Positions 37,115 to 47,410 of a stretch of DNA of 64,000 nt are shown here, in pieces (within the stretch, counting starts at the first letter, position 1; the number at the start of each line of letters is the position of its first letter). A program made the position numbers and the translations under genes. The notes beneath the pieces were generated by a model that saw only the letters and a list, made by a program, of their open reading frames with translations, did no database searches and had not been told where the DNA came from. Source of the DNA: Drosophila persimilis (lineage: Eukaryota; Arthropoda; Insecta; Diptera; Drosophilidae); NCBI RefSeq assembly GCF_003286085.1, contig NW_020825294.1:8494001-8558000 (forward strand). Reading direction: 5' to 3'.

Positions 37115-38255
37115 GCAAGGATTATTATTCAATAGCTTTATTCATCATAACTTAACTTAGTTTAAATAAATAAACAAGTTGATAACATTTATATCTACTA
37201 TCTATGTGTATAGAGGTGAGGTATGTATCCTTAAATCTAACAACAACGAGATCTATCTAGATTCTAGTAGACCGCACAGCTCCTCCTTGGTTTCCATAGC
37301 CAAAGTCCTTGAGATAGTTGTCGAGGGCCAGGTCGAAAGATGATGACGGCTTGTTATGTTCGTGCTTTTGCAGTCTCCTGCTGGGAGACTATTCTGCCTG
37401 GCTGGGACTCAGCTTATCTCGAATACGCCGTAGGATACATAAGTCTTCTGGGAAGAAAGATATATCTTAAAATACATATATACACAATATACATATATAC
37501 ACAATTAAATACTGATTCACTTACGCGTATCGAAGCTGAAGCCCATCGTTTGATTCGGCGGCGCATGAATGGGGGGAGGGGGTTGCTGACATTATGTCCC
37601 TGTAGCGGACGGGATGCCACATTGTCGGCTCAGCGGCACAGCAGAGACATCATATCTATGGCCCGCAGCAGGACAGCCGGTAGCTGTCAAAGTCCAGCCA
37701 GGAGGACATCCCTTGCACCTCCCGAGAAGACGTGCTACGTCGAAATCATGTCCTGAAGAACGCACGGCATCATGGCTCCGAGTCCTCAGACACGCAAGAG
37801 GTATTCCTGGCCACCGTAGGGGTCAACCTGCTAAAATGAAAGGAAGAGTTAAATAAAATAATTTAATTAATAATAACTTAATAATTTTACCTGGCTGGGG
37901 AAGAGGAGGGGATCGCGACATAGCGGTTTGTGGCCAGAGAGGGTCTCAAAATAAAAATAGAAGAACCAAGAAAAAAAACTCAATGGAAAAGATGAATTGA
38001 GGGAAAACAAGGAAAACTTACCCGGTCAAAGCCGGTAAAGCATGATGCTGTCGGTGTGCCAGCTGCTGGCGCGATGCACGCGAACGTGGGTGCAGCATCG
38101 ATTAGATCGCGAAAGCCTCCTGACACTATATCGATAAGAAGTGAGCAGCCCTGCGACCTCACGAACGTCCATTGGACCGATCCGGTAGAAACCAAACGTG
38201 ATGGTTCAAAAAGGGGGCGAGCGTAATGTTGTTTACACATCATTTTCTCTGTCAT
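37115..38255 (-). CDS. Right-arm gene copy, spliced 110-codon ORF
   Basis: Exon 1 ends at 38022 (donor GTAAGT), exon 2 is 37891-37944 (54 bases), exon 3 is 37525-37830 and exon 4 runs from 37447 to AATAAA (plus-strand TTTATT at 37137-37142). Introns are 76, 60 and 77 bases. Starting at ATG 38255 the frame stays open across both splices: 78 codons in exon 1, 18 in exon 2, then 14 in exon 3 ending at TGA (37786-37788), a 110-residue product. In frame, the open reading extends further upstream to about 38321. Frame kept over two introns argues for a once or still functional protein. The product (GGFRDLIDAAPTFACIAP within exon 1) matches no family I recognise. Exon 4 contains an in-frame TAG where the left copy has TCG. 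The name of the parent gene is unknown. Confidence 0.4.
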
Positions 38256-38321
38256 ACCAATCAGCTTTCGACAGTCTGCCGAAATGAACTGCTTGCATAA
38301 CTCTTTATGTACTGCTTCCAA

Positions 38322-39304
38322 AACGGTTTAACATTATCATTGCAATGTTAACCTAACAGAACTGTATTTGAATTTTAAGCGGGAAAGTTTTCTGTGACAG
38401 GTCACAGAATAAACAGTATAAAAAAATTCAACAGCAACTATGTATGTATACATATTAAGGCAGCCTGAATAACACTTTAAACACTGAATTTAATTTTAAG
38501 TGGGATAATTTATAATGTTCGGATAAGTTATCAAATATTAATACATCTTTATGTACATACAGCAACAATTTTTTATTTCTTGATAGAAAAATAAAATCAT
38601 TAATACATAGTTCATTATTATTATTGAGGTTATTATTAAGAGGTTGTGTATTGTGTAAGTTTCTGCTCACAATGCCCTGCTACGCTGTGCACATCGCCCC
38701 TCTCCGGATGGGCATTGACAGATTTAGCAAAATATATGTTGTACAACTATTTCGCCGTCGCTCTCGACTCTTTTTTGGCTTAACACTGACGTTTTAGAAG
38801 CGAGGTGCTTGACTCTCCTGTCTCTTATGTTTTAGCTTAGATCTGTATTATAACCGAACCCTGATAAGCATACATTGTCCTTTCTCTCGGGCGAGCAACA
38901 GACTCGAAATGTAATGTTTCTGCCCACAGAAGAAGACGTTTAGAGTTTACAATTACAATAACAGCTACGTAGAGGTAAATGCTAAATAGTTAATAATAGT
39001 TTATCATTTAAGCTATGTGCTGCAGCTTAGTTTAGTTTGCTATAATAGATTTTCGCAAGGAGTGAGTCAAATATTGAAGCCTCCGTGCGCTGAAGCTACA
39101 TGCTTAGTTTTTCACCGACTTCTGACCAACTACAGCTTGGTCAAATGTACTCTCATACTGGAACCGTACAAAAAAATGTATAGCTCTGGACTGAGTGCTG
39201 ATTTGGTCTGACAATTGCGCGAGCTATTAGCTCCCCTACATAACATTCCTCCCTTCGCCCTTTGCACTTAGCTCCTATTTGTGAGGCTGCATGAGAAGGT
39301 GCTT
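38322..39304. other. AT-rich spacer with lace 3' UTR
   Basis: Downstream of lace. A minus-strand AATAAA (plus TTTATT at 38572-38577) could end a lace 3' UTR of about 730 bases; a nearer signal was not seen. The rest is AT-rich and without coding signal. Confidence 0.4.
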
Positions 39305-42300
39305 CTAGTATTCAATCGGATTTGGATCGCGTGGCTTGCGTGAATACTTCAGGCCCAGATCGTCGCTGGTCTCGTCAATAACCTCAAGGGCATAGTCCAG
39401 CTGCTCTTTGGTGTGGGCAGCCGACAGGCAGAAACGGATGCGACCCTCCATAATGGGTGTGGCTGGAAAACCGGCACCTACCACGGCGATGTGGCGGGTG
39501 GTCAAAGTGCGAACCACGGCACTGATAGGGAAAATTATATCGGGATCGGGATTAGCAATGAAACAATTTGGAGTAATTTGGGCTCAGCACTCACCCAATC
39601 TTGGAGAAGAGGTAGACGAGCATGGGCACCACGGGCGAGTCCTCGTGGCCGTAGGTTATCACTCCTAACTGGGCCAGGCGACGGCGGAAATACCGCGTGT
39701 TCCTGGCCAGTTGCATGATCTTGTTCCGACCCGTCTCAGTGCCATCCTCGCCCATGATAGTCTTCATGGAGGTGAGGATCTGCTGAGCAATGGGCGGCGA
39801 AATAGATCCAGCATAGCAGTGGGCATGGCTGTTGGTACGAAGGAAATCAATCAGTTTCTGGAGGGGAACAAGAAGTGGCAGAATTAGTAGGGAAAACAAA
39901 CATTAGTTAAAGGGGGAACGCACCTTAGATCCGGCTAGATAGCCCCCAGCACTGCCGAAGCTCTTGGTGAACGTGCCCATTAGGATGTCGACGTCTTTTG
40001 GATCCACCTTGTAGTAGTCCGTGACGCCCCTTCCATGGGAGCCCATAGCACCGACGCTGTGGGCCTCGTCTAGATACAGATATGCCTTGTACTTCTTCTT
40101 CAGGGCTACGACCTCGGGCAGGCGCACTATGGAACCCTCCATGCTGAAGATGCCCTCCACAATGATCATCACCTTGGACCAGGGTTTGCCTCCGTTCTTG
40201 GTATTGCCGTAGCAGATGCCGTCGCGCAGCACGCGCTCCAAGTCCCGCATGTTGTTGTGCTTGAACACCTTGATTGTGGCCCCGGACAGACGCAGGCCCA
40301 GGATGATCGAGGCGTGGTTCTTCTCATCGCTCACCACCATGCAGTTCGGGCCGAGCAGAGACGGCAGGTTGAGGGCGTTGGTGGCGAACCCCATGCCAAA
40401 AACGATAGCGTCCTCCACGCCAAAGTAGCGAGCAGTCAGCTTCTCCAGCTCCTCCAGCTGAGCATTGTTACCCAGTTCACAGCGGGAACTGCAGTAAGCC
40501 AGGCCAGCGTCGCGGGCCATCTCTTCGGACTCGTCGGCGCAGCGACCTGTGGCGGCGGCAAAGCCCAGGTAGTTGTAGGAGCCCAGATTGAGGCAACGCG
40601 TTTCCGTGCCCGTGAACTTGAAGCTCCAACCATAGTCGTCGGTCACGCGGTCCTTGAGCGTCAGCTCATCGCCGGGCACACTGCAGATGGGGCGGTTCCA
40701 GCAATCCTTAATGCGGCGGTACACGTAGCGGGAGTAGAAGCTCTCGAAGGCGTCGTACAGGGCCACGTAGCCCTCACGGCCCTTCTCCGTAGCCACTTTG
40801 GGCACGAACAGCAGCTGGTTGATGTAGCCCAGGATCATGAGCAGGTAGAATCCCAGGTAGGTGAGGCAGGCCGTGTGCATGGGCACCTCCTCGAACGAGG
40901 TCTTCTGGTAGTGCTCCATCTCCGGCGAGAGCTTGCCCTCTGCCTGGTTGGGCTTGCACTCCGACTTGTGCTCCCTGGCCGCGGCGGCGTGTCCATTCAA
41001 GAGCACTTTCCTCTCCGGGTGGTAGGTGCTTGAGCTGGCATTCTGTGGGCCAAAGGGATAGACAGCGATTAATAGGCGGTTATCATTGATTGAGTATCGT
41101 AAACAGCGGAGCTTATCGCTGGAAATCTACATAACATTCAATAAAAATCACTTATCAGCCAAGCGGAGGCCAGCAATCGCCAAACGGGGAAGTGGGGTGA
41201 GGTTCCATAGATTTCTGCCCCACCAACAGGTGCGAAAAATAATTTACTTTAAGGGAAGCTAAAACAAGGCGGGAATATATAGTATAGGTTGAGATATTTC
41301 TCGTGACACGGCGGTTTCACCGAATTGGAGCCACAACATCAATTCGGCCCCCGAGTGCACAACAACTCGGTTGCCCTTTCTTTCTGTTCAGTTCAGTACA
41401 GTTCAGGCAATTCCCCATCCAATTAACATTCAACTAACAGATCTACATAGATGCACGTTTATACATATGTATAAACACATTTACATACATATATATATAT
41501 CCACACAATGCGCGCTCGGTGGAGTGAACATCTACTTTTAAAGATCGGATACACCAGAAAATGGTAGAGAGAGCAATGGTAGACTACTATCTATCGAATG
41601 TGTAACCCCAATGTTCATCAAGTCGAGCGTGCTCTGTAAATCACATAAAATCTAACCGAACTACGAAGAATTTGCTGCTCTTGCTCTTCCACTCACTTGA
41701 GTTAGCTTTCAGATGAAGTCCGACACCCGAATAGCGACGGGACGGATAGAAGGAGATCGAGGGCAGGGAAGCCATATATGTAGCAATTGCCCAACAAGCC
41801 CCGCCTCAACCTCTCCCATTTACGGGGGGTACTATGTCATTAACATATTTATTAATAAACGTGTGGACATAGCTTGCCTATTGATTTTCCTTTGGGGAAG
41901 TATCCGCCAGGAGCCATCAATGCAGGGTAGCACTCTCATTCATAGGGGAGACATAGGGGAGAAACAGACGCTTTGAGTACGCCTGACCGTTGACCGTACG
42001 AACTCAATTATATAACAATAACGAGACGACGACAATAATATTTCGTGCTTATTATCATTTGCCTCTGGCTTGTTAACAAAATATTTCTGTGAGGAGGCAC
42101 AGAGAGAGCGCAAGGGAGTGAGAGAGAGAGGGGGGTGGAAAGGTTCCAACAGTTACGCGCCGGCGATGATTTTAATGGACTGGAAGTGAGTTAGGGTATA
42201 CCCTACATATTTTCCGTATTTTACATGAAACCAGTAAATAGATAATAATCGAAAACAAGTCGAGTAAATAAATACAAAATGTGTAATACTTATTACGGTG

Positions 42301-43759
42301 CAAAGCCACAAGGGCGGGCAGCAAGGTGGGCGTCAGATAACGGTTTCCATATTCATAGGATCCATGCTATTCCTGATAACGATTGGCTATCGAATAATTA
42401 TCTCGGTGCATGTTCCCGTTCTCGAATGAGGAAAGACTCATTTGAACAGCCAAGAAAAATAACATTAATGGGGACGACGAAACCGACGACTTCGCTTCTG
42501 GAACCCTTTACACATTTTCCCATATCATGAGTCGATGAAATCAATAGACGCGACGCCTAATAACAGGTTAACATGCTATAAGCCAAGGGAAACACGCGCA
42601 GACGTTCTGTTAGCCATGATAATAAAACTGTTAAGATGCGAAAAGACCTAGCACGTGGAACTTTGTCGAGCGAAGCGATCGTAAATAATTGCATGGTAAA
42701 TCCGCATACAAAATGCTAATTTTAAATTTCATACAGGTTTTTGCCAACCTCTCGTGTAAGATACATATCTGGAATCCTTACTTCCATGAGAGAAATGTTC
42801 CAGATATTTGTTTTATTATGAATGAGGGGTACTCATGAAACTCAACAGGAGAAAATTTCATTAGTCAGGCAATAGGAACATTATAGTCTACATATCCAAC
42901 GGGCTTCACATGGCCCTATCTTGAAGTCCAAAAAATGCCCAAGGCTTTCGCCTACTCTGCTACTATAATCGTTGAAAAATCTTATCGCGAACAAATCAAC
43001 GCCCACTGCAAACCCTGCCCCACCCGCTCTTAGCAAACGAATGTGAATCATCACCCGGCGACGCTGACTCGCACTTTACGTAAAAAAGAGATTGGAGCAT
43101 ATGGGCCTGATAAGACGACTCGCGGCATGGCATGACTACCTTTGTGGAATGCAGGGTATTGAATTTTTGGAGCGGTGTATCGAAATCAACGAACGGGGCT
43201 ACTGCGGACCACCAGGGCACATGCCCCTGTTGCCGGGGCAACAAAAACGTTTGTAAGGGGTATGTTTGCAAATAAGAACGAAGGGGAAAGTGAAAAGGAA
43301 AACACTGCAGTGGCGGCGCACAGCTGGCAGTTGACCCATAAAACGGAGAAACGCCGGAAAAGGCCGCTAAATATATTGGGGCAGAAAGAAAAAAGGCAAT
43401 TACTACTGCACTTGCCTCCGAGATGACGCATGCCATGCCGGTCACACACACATTCACGACGCCGGGCCCCCCCTCCCCCACACGCAAAATCAATGGTACG
43501 CCGACTGGGGAGTGTCCACATTTTCTGCGATGGCGGCGCTTGGCTCCACTTTCAACACCTTCGAGTCGGTCCTCACCTTGGACTCCGCGGCCGCCTTGGC
43601 GTTGCAGCGCCTCGTGCGAATCTCCGTGTAGGCGGGCGCCGAGAATTTCAGCTGGTTGTCCACGCTGGGGCTGTCTTTCGGGCAGCCGTGTCCATTGGGC
43701 AGCCTTCCGTTTCCGTTGGGGCTGGCAAGGCCCTGCTCGAAGGCGTCAAAGTTTCCCAT
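39305..43759 (-). CDS. lace: Serine palmitoyltransferase subunit 2 (lace)
   Basis: The SPTLC2-type subunit condenses L-serine with palmitoyl-CoA to 3-ketodihydrosphingosine in the ER membrane, the first step of sphingolipid synthesis, together with an SPTLC1 partner. Coding exons are 43577-43759, 39924-41042, 39595-39857 and 39305-39521. All junctions are GT-AG (donors AAG-GTGAGG, AAG-GTGCGT, GG-GTGAGT), giving 593 residues, the expected length. Residues 1-100 are variable and partly Gly/Asn-rich, 119-141 form a membrane anchor, and the alpha-oxoamine synthase domain follows with [22 protein letters not shown] (386-390) and the PLP lysine K421 in [13 protein letters not shown]. The start [10 protein letters not shown] has a good context (CAAA-ATG-G). 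The first coding intron is 2.5 kb; the others are 66-73 bases. A TATA-like TATAGA near 43937 with TCAGAG near 43911 could mark the start of transcription. No defect is seen; the enzyme should be active. Confidence 0.95.
41043..43576 (-). other. lace intron 1
   Basis: A 2,534-base intron inside lace between codons 61 and 62 (phase 0). It holds a GAGA-rich stretch near 42105-42131, short TA runs near 41480 and GGGTATACCC near 42195. No nested gene was recognised. Confidence 0.85.
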
Positions 43760-45114
43760 TTTGCTTCGTATTTATATTATTTATACAATTCACAGAACCA
43801 CCGAACGAACGCAGCAAAAAAAACTAGCCACAAGAACCGCCAAACACGTTCGTTCTCGTTCGCGAGTCGAGAGACGCGTGATTTCTGGAGTATAAATGCA
43901 CTGCTCTGAGGGGTGTTCACTTTGGGGTCTATATTGGCGCCTTCGTTGTGGTTTTCCGCTTAATTATCTTGTTTTCTTGTGTTTCTTAGTTCTGTGTTTG
44001 TTTTTTGTGTTTACATTTGCTGAATTTATTACATGTTACATGGCAACTACACATTTGCTACATAATGCGAGGTAAAAGAGGGTATGGACAACAGGCAAAA
44101 CGAACCAGAAAATGCAACGCATGTAAGGTAAAATCCACCCTTTTGCTTAATATGCCTAATTTGCCTTGGCAGTTTTTTCCTGTTGTCCATACCTTTCACA
44201 CCAATCACAATTACAACTCATTTTTTCGTTGCAGGAAAGAGCAGCAGAGTGACCGCCCGACCTCGGAAATATACCGAAATATATACCGATGAAAAAACGA
44301 ATTTAACCCATATAATCCCCTCTTTTTAAACAGGTTAATTTGAGTTGAACCGCGGAAAACAATACTGTTTATACAATTCTCTTGTAGGGTCCATCTTATC
44401 CTTTCTGAACCTGAACTGCAATACAATTCTTCACGATTCATCATATTCGTGGAACGTATTTTCATACCCACCGTTCGACGATTTTGATATTCGGTTTAAT
44501 ATTACTTTTATCAACAATCGAACAAACCGAAGTCTTAGGCATCTGAAAGACCGGGCCAAGGCGTTACGCAAAGGAAAACGATTCAAGGGATTATGGTGCG
44601 ATTCACTTCATTTATCGAAAGGGTTCGGACAGTGCAGAGGTACACCTCGCAGGCACCTTTTCTAATGAATCCAAGCAAATCTAAGAAATCTAAGGAAAGT
44701 CCGTTTCACTTAAATATTTAAAGAGCACTTTGAGTTGGCATTCATGTTAAAGAAACTTCTCCCGTGATGACGGTCCTTTTTCGATTCAAATATCGTTAAA
44801 AATATCGAAACACGGCCCTCTAGGGCCGCTCTGCACACTATAATTTGCGATAAAAAAACGCTAGGAGGCTCTGCACGCTTATAAAAAAAGACGCCAGGTT
44901 CGCTGCACATCATTAGCTACCAAAAATTCGATAGGTGGCATGTTATGAATGTATTGCAGCTTCTGAACGACAGGCGGTGCTACCAGAGTGTGGCTTATAA
45001 AAAACAATTCATGAATTTTTGGCCTTACTCGAATCTGGAATTAATCCAAATACCGATCTTACCGATCTTTTGGTAATTCACGATCATTCGCCATGAATTA
45101 CGTCACGGGAATAC
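43760..45114. other. lace upstream region, unassigned frames
   Basis: It contains the lace 5' UTR and promoter (about 43760-43950). Beyond that lie an inverted repeat (44082-44192) and a plus-strand open frame ending at 44665. That frame, about 92 codons after a possible acceptor CTCTTGTAG at 44387, has no in-frame ATG, three N-glycosylation-like triplets and a basic C-terminus, and no recognised family. ATCG-rich motifs occur near 44790-44940. Nothing is confidently coding. Confidence 0.4.
44082..44192. repeat. 15-bp perfect inverted repeat
   Basis: GGTATGGACAACAGG (44082-44096 region) returns as CCTGTTGTCCATACC (44178-44192 region), separated by about 81 bases. It would form a 15-bp stem in RNA. 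It lies inside an open frame on the plus strand and is flanked by splice-like GTAAAA and TTGGCAG signals. It could be a small mobile-element terminus, a structured RNA or chance. Confidence 0.6.
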
Positions 45115-45381
45115 TTAGATCTGATCTTCACACCTGCATAAACTAAAGAATGAATGATTTAACTTTTCGGCGGATAAGCTTCGACAAAACCCTGAAGGAG
45201 CGTTTTCCAGCCATCCCCTGGTTGAACCTATATTCTTGTTCGGTTCACGCACAAAGTTTCCGTGTTTCATGTGCGCATGAATAATATTGGCTGAAATCAA
45301 CAATAACAAAAACGAGATAAAGGAACAAAATATTCGGATAAAAGTGCGTAAAGCCAAAGCGGCAGTTGTAGTAAAATTCAT
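45115..45381 (-). CDS. Candidate small secreted peptide
   Basis: An 88-residue frame from ATG 45381. The N-terminus has a basic region (R13, R17) followed by a long hydrophobic core (CSFISFLLLLISANIIHA), a convincing signal peptide with cleavage near residue 36-37. The mature part of about 50 residues is hydrophilic, has three cysteines (one alone, then CRC near the end) and no recognised motif. Codon use is not strongly biased, as is common for fast-evolving accessory-gland or immune peptides. It lies about 1.6 kb upstream of lace on the same strand. No poly(A) signal is obvious nearby, and a splice-like TTTATGCAG precedes the last ten codons, so the 3' end may differ. It could be chance. 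Confidence 0.3.
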   Translation of the reverse strand: MNFTTTAALALRTFIRIFCSFISFLLLLISANIIHAHMKHGNFVREPNKNIGSTRGWLENAPSGFCRSLSAEKLNHSFFSLCRCEDQI

Positions 45382-47386
45382 GAGCGGCGGCAAAGTGCGT
45401 TGACTTGACACGGCCCCGAAAGGAGACACGTCTCGCCCAGTTCGGCTAGTGCTGGGATCATGATCATCTACATTTCGTGTGGTTGTTGTTGACCAAAGGT
45501 TGTGTTTTCTTTGCTTCTTTTTTGCGGAAGAATTTCAACTATTTGTAAATTAATTGAGAATGGATGCTGTGCGAGGCTATTGACTCGATTCAAGGATTTT
45601 CTAGGCAAATTTTAAAAACAAAACATTGAACTTCATTTTGTTCGCAGTTTCGGTTTCGGCTTAGGTTTCGGATACGGATTCGGTTTCGGTTTCGATTTCA
45701 TTTTCTTTGGCGCTTACATTATGCGCCCCCTCGGACTGAGGTAAAAACAAGCAGCACAACATGGAGGTGGAATGGGAGGTGGAATCAAGGAAACTTTTCA
45801 GTTGCTAATTAAGTTGGAAACTCTTCGGCGGATGATGAATCTCTCGGCTCATCGGGGCTTCCGTCGCATGCTATGGGGCCAGAGGGGCAGCAGAGAAGAG
45901 CCAGCCAGCATATGCAAAATGCCAACACGTTCCCCCGAGATCTCTGGAGTGATCATTGCATCGATATGCAAATGATTGCCAAATTGTCGTCTCCAAGATG
46001 CCAGAAATTATTTCTGTCGGTTTCGGTTTTGTTTCTGGGGCTGCTACTGCTGTTGCCACTGCTACTGGTAGGGCTACGGCTGTGTTTGGGCTTAGGCGGG
46101 CTGGGGCCCTTTGAGCTGGGCCCAGAAAGCGGGTCACGCTGTGCTTCCATCCAGCGATTGGCAATCGATGCTGGCGGCACCCTAAAGCCAAAGTTCGTGC
46201 TCAGGCAGGGGAGATTTGAATACCCTTTCCGAGAACATATATTTTGGGAGCACTCTTTGGATTATAACAAGTATGGGATTGCAGAAGTCCTAAATATACC
46301 GATTTTATTTAGATTGTTTCCATAAAGAGCATACGAGTAATGCATTTATAATTCAACTTGATTATATGAAATACAAATAAATATTGTTGCTTTCCGATAT
46401 TCGTATCTTGAGGGTGATATACGAGTACTCTGAGCTAACCAAGCTCGCCTTTCTAGAGTTACTTTGGCTCTTTGAAAGTGAAGTGTACCCTGCAAAAAGT
46501 AACCCAAAAAGCTAACCAATTTCTGTCAAAGATTCTGAATGCTTATCGCGCAGATCAGATGGTGCTGCAAAGCGCTGCTTATTCATTTGAATGCCACAAA
46601 CCGTGTTGCTGCCTGTAGCAGACGGTGGGGTTGGTGTTGTTTCTCTTAGTTGTTGTTGGCTTGCACTTTGGCTGACACTTTATCGAGAGTTCAAGTACAC
46701 TCGGAGTTGAGTCGTTTTCAGACCTGACAAATATTTGGTAATTGTGCAATCAAATTGGTGGATACCTCCCGGAAAACCTCTCCCTGGAGACTCATCAGCA
46801 ACAAGAGATATCGTACGGACGGCGTTCGCTGGCTCGTTCCTCTTTTGCATAATTACGACTTTGGCGGGTTAATAAATAAGAAAAGTGCACCACTCCGCCC
46901 CCTGGGCCCAGCCCCTCTCGGGGTGTCTGCTGCAGACGAGGGCGTTGCTCTAACAAGCATGAACGAGAAAAACGGCCAGTGGCTTGTGGTTGAAGCTTTA
47001 AATACTCTTTCGGATTCAGGCGACTTCCTATGCGACTTGCAGTGATCCGATATGGATCCTATTTTATTTGGTTTTTCTATGGATATTGAAAATAAGAAGT
47101 GAATATTAATTCTCACCAACTCTGATCAAATGAGCTGCCTAACGGACAGACAAGACACAGGCCTCCAATAAATGCCACCATACCCTCTGGAAGGGTATGC
47201 GAGCGCGTCGTTGCCATTTGCATATGTATGTGTGCGTGAGTGGGTGTTACGAGTACGAGTGTTACAGTCTGTTTGTTGCTGTTGCTGTTGTTGTTGTTGA
47301 CGCTGATGCCGATGAATCACGCGTGATAATTCGCAGTTACAGTCTGCGAACTACTCGCATTGTAATGGTCTGCCGCCCCACCCCAC

Positions 47387-47410
47387 CCCCCCCCCCCCCC
47401 CCCCCCCCCC
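47387..47410. repeat. Poly-C tract (C24)
   Basis: An uninterrupted run of 24 C preceded by CCCCACCCCA. The length is likely to vary and to be mis-sequenced; any frame crossing it, such as the 123-codon frame 47197-47568, is unreliable. Confidence 0.95.

Larger units (their letters stand above)
34335..38160. repeat. 3.8-kb inverted-repeat (fold-back) locus
   Basis: A near-palindrome: the left arm (about 34335-36212) reappears in reverse complement as the right arm (about 36313-38160), with about 100 bases of loop. From outside to centre each arm has a four-exon gene-like unit, a shared 3' end with AATAAA, and five or six tandem units of about 110-130 bp. The innermost module contains GGGGCGCCACCGTAC and ATACCAGGCGAACAG, the latter perfectly inverted at 36198-36212 and 36313-36327. 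Identity is highest, about 98 percent by eye, between 35227-35540 and 36957-37268 (seven differences, one a 4-base gap), and falls to roughly 80-90 percent in the exons. TATCGATA occurs near both outer ends (34358-34365, 38129-38136). Candidate natures are a hairpin-RNA endo-siRNA locus, a Foldback-like element, or a tail-to-tail duplicate gene pair. Confidence 0.9.

Noticed and set aside
40257..41033. 258-codon open frame on the plus strand
   Set aside because: It is the antisense shadow of lace exon 2, whose sense protein is unmistakable.
45873..46325. 150-codon ATG frame with a Leu-rich hydrophobic segment
   Set aside because: The hydrophobic segment comes from CTGCTA/GTTGCC simple sequence; no homology recognised.
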